A DNA stretch of 64,000 nucleotides from Porphyra umbilicalis. Its lineage: Eukaryota; Rhodophyta; Bangiophyceae; Bangiales; Bangiaceae. The stretch lies in contig KV918789.1 in the NCBI GenBank assembly GCA_002049455.2, forward strand, positions 367,828 to 431,827, written 5' to 3'. Every line of letters starts with the position of its first letter. Position 1 is the stretch's first letter. The translations under genes and the position numbers were made by a program. Below the pieces are notes generated by a model, which saw only the letters and a list, made by a program, of their open reading frames with translations, ran no database searches and had not been told where the DNA came from. Shown in pieces: positions 10,353-22,700 of this stretch.

Positions 10353-11659
10353 CGGGAACAGATGCAGGATAAAACCGGGATCAATGGCACGGACACAGAC
10401 CCGCTGGGCCGCGAACGGAACCGGGATAAAACCCGGATCCATTGCACTTTGATTGCCTCACAATCGCCCTCGCGGACAGCCGACAGCAGCATGGTGCCTC
10501 GCCATTATCCTCATAATTACAGTCGTTCTGTGACCATATTCAGTACCGTGGTTTTATTTATTGGAACCATACGCAAAGGCCACGAGGGCGGAAAACGGCG
10601 ACCACGGCCACCGCCACGGTCACCCACCGCCACTACCACCCCCATACGCACCGTCATAAAGGCGAAGACAGAGCCAAGCCCGTCACCCAGCACCACTGGG
10701 ACGCCAACCAACAAGCACTTGGCCCGGACACACTGACTGTGAGCCATCACATCCCCCCCTCCCCCCCTCACAGAAAAGCGTCATCCTCATCTCTCTCCCC
10801 CCCACCCCCCGTACTGAGAGGACAAGCCCAGTCGAGCACAAGAAATAAAGAAAGAACAGAAAGAAGGAAATAGCAACGTGGAACAACAGAGCAAAAGGAA
10901 AACGGTCAGAAGACGTCGCGTTGGAGGCAAGAAATCATGGCCCGACCCTGCGCCATATATGACGGCCTGCGTGACACCCTCGAGTCCACTGAAAGCTACC
11001 CGAGCAACACAAGGTGCTTCAAGCAACCGCCCCCCCATCCTCGTACAAAGGGACGCCACCTCCTCCCTCACATCCTGCACCCCCGAAGGAAGTCAACAGT
11101 CAGACACAGGTGGGCAAATTAACATAGAAAAGAGGAAGCAGCCAAGCGCATAAGGTGAATAAAGGGAACGGACGGGGGTGAGGTGCGGGTGGAGACGGGA
11201 CCTGCACGAGGAGGGCACGGCACTCGAGGCGCGGCCACCGACCGCCGCAAGGATCCGCGCCTCACCCCCCCCCCCCGAAAAGCGACACACAGACATACCT
11301 GACATGTCACACACGGTGGGCAGGCAATTCAAACAGCCCCAGGCACGACACACAACCACGACGAAGGCAACCGCAGTACGGAGCAGATCAGTTCGTCGTG
11401 GACGGGACGCCGCGGCCAAGACGTGCAGTCGCCAACTTGAGCTCCCCTTGGATCCAAAGGTCAAACAACGTGAGCCGACCGACCAATCAGTTGTCGAAAA
11501 AAAATCCACGCTGTCATTCTGTGCTGGAAGGCGCCCAGAAGCACCTGTGGCGAGCATCGCTTTTCTGTAAGCACACAGCACCCGCAATGACCGCTCCTTT
11601 CTTGCGGCAGGAGTCCCCAGATCCTGGGATATCCGGGTTTTATCCTGCATCTGTTCCCA
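10353..11659. mobile_element. 1.3-kb TA-flanked element with about 27-bp TIRs
   Basis: The left end reads CGGGAACAGATGCAGGATAA (from 10353) and the right end is its reverse complement ending at 11659, matching over about 27 bases with two differences. TA sits immediately outside each end (10351-10352, 11660-11661), inside a shared GCCCTA. A second partial copy of the GGATAAAACC motif lies at about 10420-10438. The interior is mixed in composition and carries no transposase motif, so the element is probably non-autonomous and of Tc1/mariner type by its TA duplication. Confidence 0.65.
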
Positions 11660-12200
11660 TAGGGCGGCGCGCCGCCGAGCACCCACACGACAACGACGGC
11701 GGCGGGCAGCGGCGTTCAGACGGGTCGTCGCCACCCCCACCGCCACCCTCACCCGCGGCCGTGCGCGGTCCGCCGCCCGGTCGCCGCCGCGCCCCATTCC
11801 GCCACCCCCGCCGCCGGGCGGGCGCGTGCCCCCCCCCGACGGGGGCCACAGGGGGAGACCCCGGCGGCGTCGCCCGCCCGTGGCTGCCCCCATCACGCCG
11901 GCGGGGCGGTGCCAAGGGCCCCCGGCGCGGCGAGGGCGGACCCCCAACGCCACCTGACGGGGTGGCCACGACGGGCAGACGCCGCCGCCACGGCACCGTG
12001 CGGGCGGGTGGCGGCCGCGGCGCGCGTGCGTCGCACAGCAGCGTGCGCGGGGGTCGGCGGGCGCGTGCGAGCGGCGGCCGCGTGGGGGACGGGGGCGGCA
12101 AGGGGGGCGCCACCGAGTGACATAAACCGCGCCGCGCGCAAAAACGCGCCGGGACCCAGAGGAGGAGCGACAGGAACACCTATGCCGTCTGGCCGTGTCG
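11660..12200. other. GC-rich intergenic DNA, no recognisable gene
   Basis: Very G+C-rich and open in five of six frames. Translations are Arg/Pro/Gly/Ala-rich with no domain on either strand. Not annotated as coding. Confidence 0.45.
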
Positions 12201-12259
12201 GCTCTGACCGACACGCACAGGGGTGTAGGGGCCCCTACACCGTGCGTGTCGGTCAGAGC
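12201..12259. repeat. 28-bp-stem palindrome with no loop
   Basis: The left arm GCTCTGACCGACACGCAC (12201-12218), a 3-base bulge AGG, then GGTGTAGGGG (12222-12231) meet an exactly complementary right arm at 12232-12259. All 28 pairs match and the only interruption is the bulge. It could be a cruciform-forming DNA palindrome, a transcript hairpin, or a collapsed inverted duplication. Confidence 0.8.
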
Positions 12260-13034
12260 GGGTGGGGGCCCGGGCCCCCACCCGCGCGGGGGGCCGGTGT
12301 GGACCTCACAGCCGCGGCGGCCACCGCCGTCGTCGCCGCACCGCAACCAGTTGCTCGGATGCCAAAACGAAACCGGTGCCCTCGTCCAGGTCTGGGGCTG
12401 GCCACGTCGCGGCCGCCGCCGGGGCGGGGAACCAAACGGTGCGAGCGCGGCACAACAGAGTCTCATGAACAGAGATTTTCGCGTGTGGTTGACGGACATG
12501 GCCAACGCTCACTGCGGCCGCTTGGCGCAGCTTCGGCCGCGGTGCTCTCTCACTTTGGCGGCGTCAATGACGGCTCCCCGCCTGCCGTTGCGGCGTGCAC
12601 ACGCTCCCTGGGAGCCCCGGGGGTGGGAAGTCGCCTGACCGGTCGTCCTCGTCGCGCCGTTTCCTTTCTCGCCCTGACCACCGCGGGCGGCATCGCCTGC
12701 CGCCGCTGGCTGCGCGTCAACGTGAGCGCTCCAGACCTGGTGCTGCACGACGCAGAGCTCCTGTGCAGCTGACGGTCGGCTACGCGGCCGTGCTCCTCAC
12801 CGACGAGGCGGCGACGCGGCCCGAAGCGGCTGCCGCCGACGCCGCCCCCAAGGCGCCGACCACCGACGTTGCAGCCAAGATGTAGGCAGTGCCGAGCGGC
12901 CCAAACATTTACACAAGGTCCATCTCTCTAGAGCGGCCTCCTACACGAAACCGTTCACCCCCCCGCTCCCTCCACGTCCTACATCCACAACTCCCCCTCC
13001 GCCCCAGTCGTCCCGCAGCACCGCACCACGGCGT
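12260..13034. other. intergenic; weak coding-like tail on plus strand
   Basis: A plus-strand frame ending at 12885 (LLTDEAATRPEAAAADAAPKAPTT region, 12790-12885) is less repetitive than its surroundings and acidic, and another ending at 12772 also looks mildly coding. No start, domain or family could be fixed, so I call no gene. Bases 12890-13034 separate it from the convergent protease gene. Confidence 0.35.
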
Positions 13035-14272
13035 CTAGTTCCGCTGCGATGCGCCGAGTTGGACCTTGAGGGTGACCATCCTATTGTCCCGGTTGACGAC
13101 AATCGTCACGACATTGCCGACCTTCTTGTCGTCGAGCACCTTGAAGAGGTCCGCCTCGTTCTTGATGCGCTCCCCGTCAATCGAAACAATAACGTCCCCG
13201 AGCTCAATCCCCCCAAACGTGCTGCGGCTCGTCCCGCGCATCCCTGCCTTGTCCGCCGGGCTCCCCGCGGGCACGTCGAGCACCAGCACCCCCGTGTCAA
13301 TGCCCAGGGAGCGCGCCTGCGACGACTCGAGGTACGAGATGCCAATGACGCCGCGGACGACCTTGCCATTGACGATCAGCTCATTGACAATGGCCGACAG
13401 CGTGTCGACGGGGATGGCAAAGCCGACGCCCGCCGACGAGCCCGACGACGAGTAGATGCTCGTGTTCATGCCAATGAGACGCGCGCGCGAGTCGAGCAGC
13501 GGCCCGCCGCTGTTGCCAGGGTTGATGGACGCGTCCGTCTGGATGCAGTTGGTAATCGGCCGCCCGGTCGGCGACCGCATCTCCCTGCCGAGGCCACTGA
13601 CGACGCCCGTCGTCAGCGTGTGGTCGAGGCCAAACGGGTTGCCAATGGCGTACGCCGACTGGCCGACGAGCAGGGAGGAGGAGGAGCCAACGGCAATTGG
13701 CACGAGCTCCGCCGGGGGCGCCTTAATCTTGAGCACCGCAATGTCCTTGTCCGCATCATAGCCGACCAGCTCCGCGTCGTACGTCTTGTTGTTGGCAAGC
13801 GTAATCTTGGCGCCCGCCGCAGAGCGGACGACATGAAAGTTGGTCACGATGTGGCCCTTGTCGTCCCAAACAAAGCCGCTGCCCGTCCCCGACGGCATCT
13901 CTGACTGGTTCATCGACAGGCGGCCGCGGCCTTCCGACGAAAAGGTTGAGATGTTGGCCACGCTGTTGGTGGCCTTTTGGAAGAGGCCGACGAGATTGCG
14001 CTCTCCGGCTTGGAGGTCCTCCAAGCGGTCCCGCTCGGCGGGCGCAAACTTGCGCGGCGCCGTCGCTTCCACCTCGGCGGGGCTCACGTTGGGCAACGCG
14101 TCCGCTGTTGCCTTGCCGAGGCCCAACGACTGGGACGTTAGCGTCGCCGCCGCCGCGGCGGGCGGGTGAGGCGCCGCGGGCACGCCGGGACCCGCCGAGG
14201 CGGCAATCAGGGCGGCGGCCGCCACCGCAGCGACCGACGCGGGCGCCGCCACGCGCTGCCACAGTGGCCGCC

Positions 14273-14307
<35 letters not shown>

Positions 14308-14685
14308 ACCCGACGCCCGCAGTGACGGCCGCGGTGCGGCAGAGGCGGCGGCGGGGCGGGCAGCGGTCGAGCCCCGGCGGCCGCCGACGGCGGGCGGCCG
14401 CGCCGCGAGGAAACTGCCGGCGGTGGCAGCGTACACAAACGCCGGCGCGGCGCCGTGGTGGGGGGTGACGACGCCCGCCATGGGGCGGTGCAGGCCCGCC
14501 AGCAGGCGGTGGGTGGCCGCGGTGGTCGTTGCGGCCCGGGGCAGCACGCCCGTCGGCGGGGTGGTGGCGGCGGCGCGGACGTGGAGGGCAGTCGCCGGCG
14601 GGGTGGCGGTGGTTGCAGCGTCAATCAGCCGGCGGTACGACGACGTCAGCCCAGCCGACCGATGGAGCAGGGTGCGGGTCGTCAT
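13035..14685 (-). CDS. DegP/HtrA-family serine protease (Deg1-like), organelle-targeted
   Basis: Trypsin-fold HtrA protease for quality control and turnover of damaged proteins. The catalytic triad is visible: His in TNFHVV, Asp in DADKDIAVLKI, Ser in GNSGGPLLD. A single PDZ domain follows (GVLVLDVPAGSPADKAG ... GDVIVSIDGERI). One PDZ and the strong resemblance to plastid Deg1 suggest a chloroplast protein. The ATG at 14685 gives MTTRTLLHRSAGLTSSYRRL, a Ser/Arg/Thr-rich, acid-free presequence that looks like a transit peptide. It lies one frame off the protease domain, and the switch falls at the G run at 14277-14303 (poly-Pro on the coding strand), so I infer a run-length error. A hydrophobic segment (SVAAVAAAALIAASAG) before the protease fits a thylakoid-transfer or membrane signal. 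Plastid versus mitochondrion is not settled. Confidence 0.9.
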
Positions 14686-15657
14686 CTGGGGAAAGCGGCG
14701 GCCACGGGGGTGGCCGCGGGCGCCGCGCGCCGCGCTCTTGAGCGTGGGCGGGCCGGCCACAACTTCCACCCGCGCGCGCCGAGGGGGGTGCGCCGCGCGT
14801 GGTCGGCCGACCCCGCTGGCGATCCGCTGCAGGGGGCGCCCCCGCGGGGTGGGCGGCGCGCGGGGGCAGGCGCTCCAGCCGCCCTCCACCGGGTGCGAGG
14901 GGGGGCGCTCTGGATGGCGATGGCCGCCTACCGACTCGCGAGGTGCTGGCGGCGGGCGTGGCAGCTGGGGTCGGAGGCCGATTGGCTCTGCCGAGCGAGG
15001 CGACTTGCGCGCACAAGATGGATCCCGCACGGCTGCCGACGGTGCGGGAGATTCGCATCTCATGAATCAAGTACAAATTTAACCTCCTCGATATTAGCGG
15101 CAATGTCAAGGCGAAGATCAAGAGGCAGACACCAGTCTGCTAGCCACGCATTGGGCCGGATACACTGGATCGACCAATGAGAAGATGATTCATACCTGGT
15201 CTTGACTGCATCTGCATCCGCTAAAAATGGAAAAATAACAATACGGATCGCAATTGGTATAACATCTCACCATGAGGATCTTATCAAGTAAATACACAAC
15301 TAAGCAACGACATCGCATCTACATGAAGGCAAGTGAAACGACACCAGCAAGTGCCCAGCGCAAGACGCCACACCAGTCGATGCTGGGGACAGGAACGCAA
15401 ACGGGGAGGGGCAGGAGCAAGAGAAAAGCTCCACACGCGTACATCTACAACGGCTGGCATCCCACACCCGCTGCTGAAGAGGTGCCACCCATGCGCAACA
15501 CGCCAGACGTGTGGGCAGCCCACGCACCGACCCACTGGCGCCGCCCTAAAACACAAAAGGATACAACAGGGGGCCAGGCGGCCCAACCACACCCGCGCAT
15601 CTATCCTCATCCGCCATCCAAGTGCCTTGCCCCTCTGCCCACACCCCACCCACCACG
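14686..15657. other. intergenic between the protease and YIF1 genes
   Basis: Bases 14686-15000 upstream of the protease ATG are G+C-rich and may hold its promoter. Bases 15060-15650 are of ordinary composition with only short open frames. No TATA box or known motif could be assigned. Confidence 0.45.
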
Positions 15658-17455
15658 TCACGGCTTGACGCCGAGCGCCCAGTAGATGGGAAACTGCAGC
15701 ACGAGCAGGCCGAGCAAAAAGTAGTTGCGGCGGACGCCGACCCCCCCCCCCTCGTCGTCCACGTCGTCGCCCCTACTCAGGACCACCCCCCGGTGGCTGC
15801 GCATCAAAAAGAGCCCCATAGAGAAGGCGCTGCCCATCAACACCACCGAGTAGAGGTGGCGGTGGAGGAAGCCGGCCATCATGGCGAGGACGACACCAAC
15901 AAACTTGTACCCCCGAAACGCGACAATGTCCAACCACGCCACCGGCCGCGCGTTGACCAGGTACAAGCACAGCTTGATGGCGAGCACCTCCAGGCCGAGG
16001 ACGACCACCCCGAGCGTGCCGGTACTCGCCATCAAGTCTGGGCGAAAGCGCGCCTGCGTGCCGTGCACAAACGCCACGAGCAGCACGTAGGTGACAAACG
16101 CCATGACGGGGATGTACAAGTCGGGCGCGTTGACGTCCTCCCGAGGGGGCAGAAACTCCCCCGGCGCCCCGTCGCCATCGTCGCCGACCAACTGTCGCCG
16201 ACGCCAGCTGCGGTGCCGAAAGGGGAAGAGAACGAGGAGGAGCTTGCGGAGGACGTACCCGTTGGTGACGGCAAAGTAGTACTTTGGCAGCCGCGCGGCG
16301 GCCGACATGCGGGCGGTTTGGTGGGAAAAGGCCGCGGCGGCGCCGGCGGGGCCCGCCGCGTCTGCCGCGCCGGGCACCATCTGGCGCAGGAGTTGGGCGC
16401 CTATGGCGGCTTGGGGGCCCATCCCCCCCGACGCGGCGGCGGCGGTGGCGGCCGTCGAGGCGACCGCCGCGGCCATGGCGCCAAAGTCAAACTGCGGCAT
16501 GGGGGCGGGGCGCGGCGCGCCGGGGTGCGCGGGGGGGGGGCCACCCGCCACGACGCCGCCACCGCCGCCCATGAACGGTCCGTAGCCCGCCGGGTCGCCA
16601 CCGCCGTGGGATGGTGGGTGGCCCCGCTGCTGCTGTGACGGCTGCTGTTGCTGCTGCTGCCGCTGCTGGTGCTGCTGCGGGGGGCCATAGCCCATCCCAC
16701 CCGGCCCCTGCATCATGCCCCCGCCGTGCATGCCGCCGCCGCCCATCCCCCCGGGGCGTGACGGCATGAATCCACCATACCCGCCGCCGGCACCCCCCCC
16801 CCACCACCGCCGCCAGGCATATCACCCGAGGGCATGCCGCCACCGCCGCCCATCCCCCCCCCCCGCCGCCAAACCCCCCCCGCCCCCGCCGCCGTAGGCG
16901 CCAAACCCGCCGCCCGACACGGACTGCGGCTGCTGCTGCTGCTGCTGCTGGGGCTGCGGGGGCGCCCCGTAAAACCCATCACTCGCTGGGGGCCACCCGC
17001 CCCTCCCCCCCCCCCACCCGTCGCGGTGCCTTGCGGAAAGGGTTGGAAGGGCACAAAGCCGGCGCCGCCCGGCGGCGCCCCCCCCGCCGCCGGTGGCGCG
17101 CCCGACGCCGGCGCGCCGCCGCCCCACCCACCGCCGCCGCCGCCGCCGCTGCCGCCCGTCGCGGGGGGCACGCCAAAGCCCTGCGCCTGCGGCGGCGCGC
17201 GCGCCGCCTGCCGCTGCGGCGCGTACGCGTTGGGCGGACCGCCGCCACCGCCGCGGCCGCCGCCGCCGCCGCGGCCGCCCGCCGCAGGTGGCGGGGGGGC
17301 CCCCCCGGCCCGCCGCCGCGTTGGGCGCCCACCCACCCGCCAGCCACCCACCGGCGGCGCCGCCGACGGGCGCGCCCCGCCCCGCCGGTGGGGCGGCGGC
17401 GCCATTGGGGGGCGCCCCCGGTTGGTAGGGCGCGTTGCGTGGCCTCCGGTCCATG
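15658..17455 (-). CDS. YIF1: YIF1 family protein (Yip1-interacting factor), ER-Golgi membrane
   Basis: Five-pass membrane protein that partners with Yip1-family proteins and Rab GTPases in ER-to-Golgi vesicle traffic. The conserved core KYYFAVTNGYVLRKLLLVLF ... FRHRSWRR ... PREDVNAPDLYIP is followed by five hydrophobic segments (VMAFVTYVLLVAFV; GVVVLGLEVLAIKLCLYL; FVGVVLAMMAGFL; YSVVLMGSAFSMGLFL; YFLLGLLVLQFPIYWALG) and a short tail ending at TGA, 15658. The N-terminal half is an unusually long Gly/Pro/Gln-rich cytosolic region with poly-Gln at about 16620-16675 and 16925-16955. The probable start is the ATG at 17455 (MDRRPRNAPYQPGAPPNG). Between there and 16767 the reading jumps among frames in G/C-rich low-complexity DNA, consistent with run-length errors. 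The five-TM core is uninterrupted. The length of the N-terminal extension is the uncertain part. Confidence 0.85.
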
Positions 17456-18141
17456 GTGCACCGCCGGGTGGGGGGGGGGAGGGCAAGGGGCGGGGACGTT
17501 GGCGGTGGCCGGCCCCGCACGTCACAGCCGGGTGAAGCGCACGCGGCGGGCACGGGCAACCGACCGGACGCGCGTGTAGCGGCCAAATGGGAAGACGGGC
17601 GCCCCGATCGCACCAGCAGGAGGTCGGGACAAGCTACGCCCGGGAGAATGGGCGAGGACGCGCGACAAAGTGGCAGCCGAGACGGACAGCGCCTGCCGTA
17701 GGCACCCACGCGCGTCGGCAGCGGGAGGACGAGCGAGAGGCCGTGGCAGGCAGCGTCGGGCGGGGGGGGGAGAGCGCGTGCACACAACCGAGACGGCGCT
17801 GACGGCCAACGGGCGGCCAGCGCTGACAGGAGGGTGCAGTCAATCCACGGGCCGAGCCCAAAACACTTTAACCCAATTTTCTTCGATGCCATCGAAATTG
17901 GCTTCAAAGGTTTGTCCTTCTCTCCACGCGTGTACTTGCCCGCGGGCGCCGACCACGACCGACACAACGGCTTGGCAGACACGGCTTTGTGTCTCGTCCC
18001 ATCCCCGCCAGACCGACCTCCTCGAGTGTCGCGCGCGGGCACGCGGCGCTCCGTCCCGGCGCCAGTCGCCGCGTCACGCCCCCCACGCCGACCGCGCCGC
18101 GCAGCACCCATTGTGCAGTTGCTCGGCCGCTCGCCCCACCC
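17456..18141. other. intergenic, upstream of YIF1 and downstream of the zinc-finger gene
   Basis: Both neighbours are on the minus strand, so this stretch holds the presumed YIF1 promoter. Most of it is G+C-rich. An island of lower G+C at about 17850-17920 contains an imperfect inverted repeat (CCAATTTTCTTCGATG against CATCGAAATTGG). CCAAT occurs within it but I cannot show it is functional. Confidence 0.4.
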
Positions 18142-19115
18142 TCAAAGTTGACGCCCGTGCGGCCGGGCCGCGCCGCCCCACTCGCCGCCACCCCCGCCGC
18201 CCGACGCGGGGTGGCTGCTCGCCGAGGAGGCGTCAGGGCCCGGCCCGCCGCGGTAGCCACCCGGCCCGCCGCCCCCGGGCAGGCCCGGCCCGCCGCGGTA
18301 GCCACCCGGCCCGCCGCCCCCGGGCACGCGGGGCGGTGGGTGGCCTTGCACGTGGTGCCCGCCGCCGCCACCGCCACCGCCACCATAACCGCTGCCGCCG
18401 CCGCCACCGCCACCGCCACCATAACCGCTGCCGCCGCCGCCACCGCCGCCGCCTCCGCCGCCGCCACCGCCGCCGACGCCACCCCCACCGCGGCCGCCAT
18501 CGGCGGCCGGATGGCCCCGCGGCGTCACGCCAGCGTGGCCGCCGGCACCCCCCCCTCCCCTACCCCCCGGCGCGCGCGGCCACCCTCCATCCCCCTGCGG
18601 CGCAGGCTCGTAGTAGGGCGGCGGTGGGTAGCCTTGGCGCACCGGCGGCGGCGGCGGCCCGCCGCCGTGGTGGTGCGCCCGCTGGTACTCGTCTGCCGCC
18701 CGCCGCCCGTACGTGTTCCCCGCTGGGTGTGACCGCCCCGGCAGCGGCTGGTAGTACTGCTGCGCCTGCGCCTGCGCCTGCCCCTGCTCGTGCGCCTGCA
18801 CCTGCCCCTGCCCCTGCCCGTGCGCCTGCGCCTGCGCCTGCCCCTGCCCGTGCGCCTGCTGGTGGAAGTACGGGGCCCCCTCCCGCCGGTCGTAGGTCCC
18901 ATCGTAGCGCCCACCCCCCCCCCCGCCGGGTGGCCGCCGTGCACGCTCGGTGCCTGGGAGCGGGGTAGCATGTCGCCACTGCCACTGCCGCCGCCGCCAC
19001 CGCCGTCTCCCATCATGGGCGGTGGCGCCCTCGTCGGCAGCGCCTGCTGCTGATGCACCGGCGGCGGCGGCACTTGCGCGACCGCCTCGATGGGAACGGC
19101 GGCGGCGACGACCGA

Positions 19116-19200
<85 letters not shown>

Positions 19201-19696
19201 GGCGGCGGCGCAGCCGCCGCCGCGTGCAGTGAGCGGATATGGCGGAGCAGGCTCCACTTGTGCGAAAAGGCGCTGCCGCAGTGCTTGCACAAGAAGGGGC
19301 GCCGCTTCTCGTGCACCGACCGCACGTGGTCGCGCAGGTGCATTTCGCGGGAGAATGCAAAGCCACAGATGGAGCAGGGGAAGGGGCGGAGACGCTCGTG
19401 GACGGTGCGGCAGTGCTTGTCGAGCTCCGACTTGTCGACAAAGGAGATGGCGCACGCGTCGCAGCCGTAGCGGCGTTGCCGCTCGTGGACGGTGCGCTCG
19501 TGGCGGTATAGGCTGCTCTTGTGGCCAAAGGAGCCGCCACACGTTTCGCACTCGTACGGGCGCTCCCGCGCGTGCACCGCGTCAATGTGCGACTTGCAGT
19601 GGCCGCGGCGCTCGAAAAAAGCGCCGCACATTTCGCAAACGAAGCGCTTGGTCACCTCGGAGCCGTCGTCGCGGATGCCATCGCGCGTGCCGCCGC

Positions 19697-19730
<34 letters not shown>

Positions 19731-22700
19731 ATGGCGGGAGGAGCCGCCACCACCGACCATGCTGCTCGTGCCGCCACCCGCGTCGCGGTAGCCGGCGCGG
19801 CCGCTCGTTTCATGCCGCCCGTCGCCATCGCTGCCGCCGACGCCACCGGCGCTGCTGTACGCTTGGTGGGCCCCCCCGCTGTGGCTGCCTCCACCCCCGC
19901 CTGCCGCGCGGTCGTCCACTTCCATGCGCGACTCGGCTTCGGCGTTGGCGCGGCTCATCGCATCTCGCATTAAGTTCATGGCGCGGCCGCGGGGCATGGG
20001 CAGCTCCCCGTAGACGCCAAGACCGCCGCCGCCGAGGCCGTCGGCCGTCCGCCGGCGGATGGGGTGTCCACCACCGCCACCGCCGCCACCGCCGCAACCA
20101 CCGCCGCCGCCGCCGCCGCCACGGCCAATCCCCCCGCCGATCGTCCGCATGCCTCGGCCAGCATCAGCGGCGCCAAGGACCATCCCGTCGGGCAAGTTTG
20201 CTGCCCCGACGCCATCATCCATCCCCCCGAGGCCGTCAATGCCCCCCACGCCGTCGACTGACAGGCCAACGCCCCCCCGATCAATGTCAGTCGACAAAAT
20301 GTCAAGGGCAGCGTCCCCACGGTAGCCGCCTGCAGTGCTTTGCCGCCGCCGTCGTGCCGGTGGCGCGCCACATGCCATCATCTTGCTCGGCTCTGAGCGG
20401 CCGCCACTTCCATCGTCGTGAAACATGTGGGGGCGGCCACCGTCGCCGCCACCACCGCCACGGCCGCCGAGGCCACCCCCGTACAGCTGGCCGTCATTGT
20501 GGAAGGACGCGGCCCGCATCGGGGGGGTATGGCTCGGGCTTCCCCGTGATCGGCCGACGCCCGGCTGGTCAGGCCAGTGCCCCCTCACCCCCGTCCCTCC
20601 GCGGGGCGTCATGGCCGGCCCGCCGACAGGGCCTCCCATGAGGCCCGCAAAGTCATCCCGCCGCTCGTCGGGGATGACTGTGTTCCAATAGAGCGGCCGT
20701 TCGCGCTTGCGTGCCGACGAGCCACCGCCGCCGGTACCTCCACCACCCCCGTGGTGGCCGTAAGGCGGGTCCCCGTCGGTGACCCGCGCCCCTCCTCCCC
20801 CGCCGTACGCCCCCCGCCCGTATGGCATGGACATGGCGCGGGGCGACGGGGAGTGGAGCGCCGGCGCCGACGCCGGCGGCAGGTGGTGGCTCGACCCCGG
20901 CGGCGGCCGCAGCAGCGGCGGCGGCTGGAGCGACGGCGGCGGCACGGCGGCCGTGCCGAGCGCGCCTGTGCGGCCCGCGCCCGGCATCCGCCCGCGCAGC
21001 CGTCCGTCATGAGGCAACGCGGGCACGGCGGTGCCGCCCGGCGGTGCTGCCGGCGGCGGCGGTGCCGCCAGCGGCGACACCACCCGTCCGAGCCGTGCCG
21101 GTGACGAAGGCATGCGTGAGGGCGACGGGAGGGACGCCCCGTATCCTCCCGCGCCGCCGCCCGGGTAGGCGCCACCGAGCGCAATGCGGGGCGACGGCAG
21201 CGGCGCTGCCCGCGGGGAGCGAGTGACGGTCGGCAGCAGCGGCGTGCCGCCGGCGCGCAGCAGGTGGCCGGGGGAGGGCATCGGGCGCCACCCGCGGGGC
21301 GTTACGGACGCAAAGCCGCCTCCGAATGCGCGGGGCGCCTCCGCACCGTCGTACGCCCCTGGCGCGTCGGGGACACTCGCATTGTACGGGTCGCCCCGAT
21401 CCCTGCGGCTGCCATCGTCGCCGCCCCGCGGGGTAAAGGACGGCTCCGCGCCGCCTGCGCCTCCGCCGCCCCCAAACACGCCCGCAAAAGGGCCCCCGCC
21501 ACCTCCGCCCACGCCGCCTGGCGTCGGCGGCACCAGGTCGGGGTACATGGACGGCGTCAGCGGGTGAAATGCAAACGGCGACGGCAACGGGGCAGCCGGC
21601 GAAAAGACGCCAAATGGAGACGGTAGGCCCGTTCCGCCGACGCCGACGCCGACGCCGACGCCCGTGGCGCTGAGGCCGCCGCCTGCCATGCCGCCTGCAC
21701 CGCTGGCGCCCCCGTCGGCGCCGCCGAGGCCACCTCCAACGCCGCCGCCGCCACGGCCGCCCGGGCCGTTACCGTAGCCACCATCGCCACGACCGGCGCC
21801 GTCGGGAAAGTGGCCGCCCAGGTGACCCGCCTCAAGCGGCGACGGCAGCGGGATGGGGGACGGCAAGATGCCGCCGCCGCCAACCCCCCCCCGCCGGTAC
21901 CGGGGCCCCCAGTCCCACCGCTGGTGCCACCAGCGGAGCCCCACCCCCCTACGCCACCGGCGGCGGCGGCCCCTTCGCCGAGTTGGTGCGGCGCCAAGTA
22001 CGACAGGAAGGTGTGGGGCGTCGTTGCGCCCAACGGCTGCGGCGGCATGGACCCCGACATGCGGCCTGCGGCACCCCCCCCCCGGCGCCTCCCGCTGAGG
22101 GCGGGGCGGAGCCTGCCGCTCCCCGCTGTCCCCCGTACCCATACGGAGTACCCGCACCGCCCCCCCGGCCGTCCCCCCAAACAGGAACCCACGCCCTCCC
22201 GTCCCCCCACGCCGCGTTGGCCCTGACGTCGCACTGAGCACTGGGGCGATGGGCGTCGACAGAGGGCGCTCCCGCGGTAGCTGTAGCTGCGGCGGCGGGT
22301 ACATGGCATAGCGGGTGGAGGGGGCGCCACGGCGGCGGGGACCGCCGCCGGGCCCACCGCCAACGTCATCAAACAGCCGGCTGGGAGGAGAAACGAGGGG
22401 AAGGGGAGGGGTACCGCCCGTCGCACCGCCACCAGCGGCGTGGTGGCGGCCGTGCGCGCCGGGCGCAGACGCTCGGACGTCCCCGCCGCCGCGATCACCG
22501 GCAGCCGCCGTGCCGGGCAGCACCTCACCGCCGCCGCCTCCACCCTCACGGCCGGCCGTCGGCAGCGGCGGCGGATGGCGGCGGGCAAAAAGCGTGCCCT
22601 TGTCGCGACCGTACGCTTGCTGTGACGGCTGCCCACCGCCGCCCGCCCACCCGCGGCCGCCGCGCCCATCGACGGCCTCCTCCCGCCCCGCCGCCATTTT

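Noticed and set aside
11093-12505. 470-codon minus-strand open frame
   Set aside because: It spans the end of the TA-flanked element, the palindrome and GC-rich spacer. Its translation is Arg/Pro-rich with no domain, and other frames are equally open.
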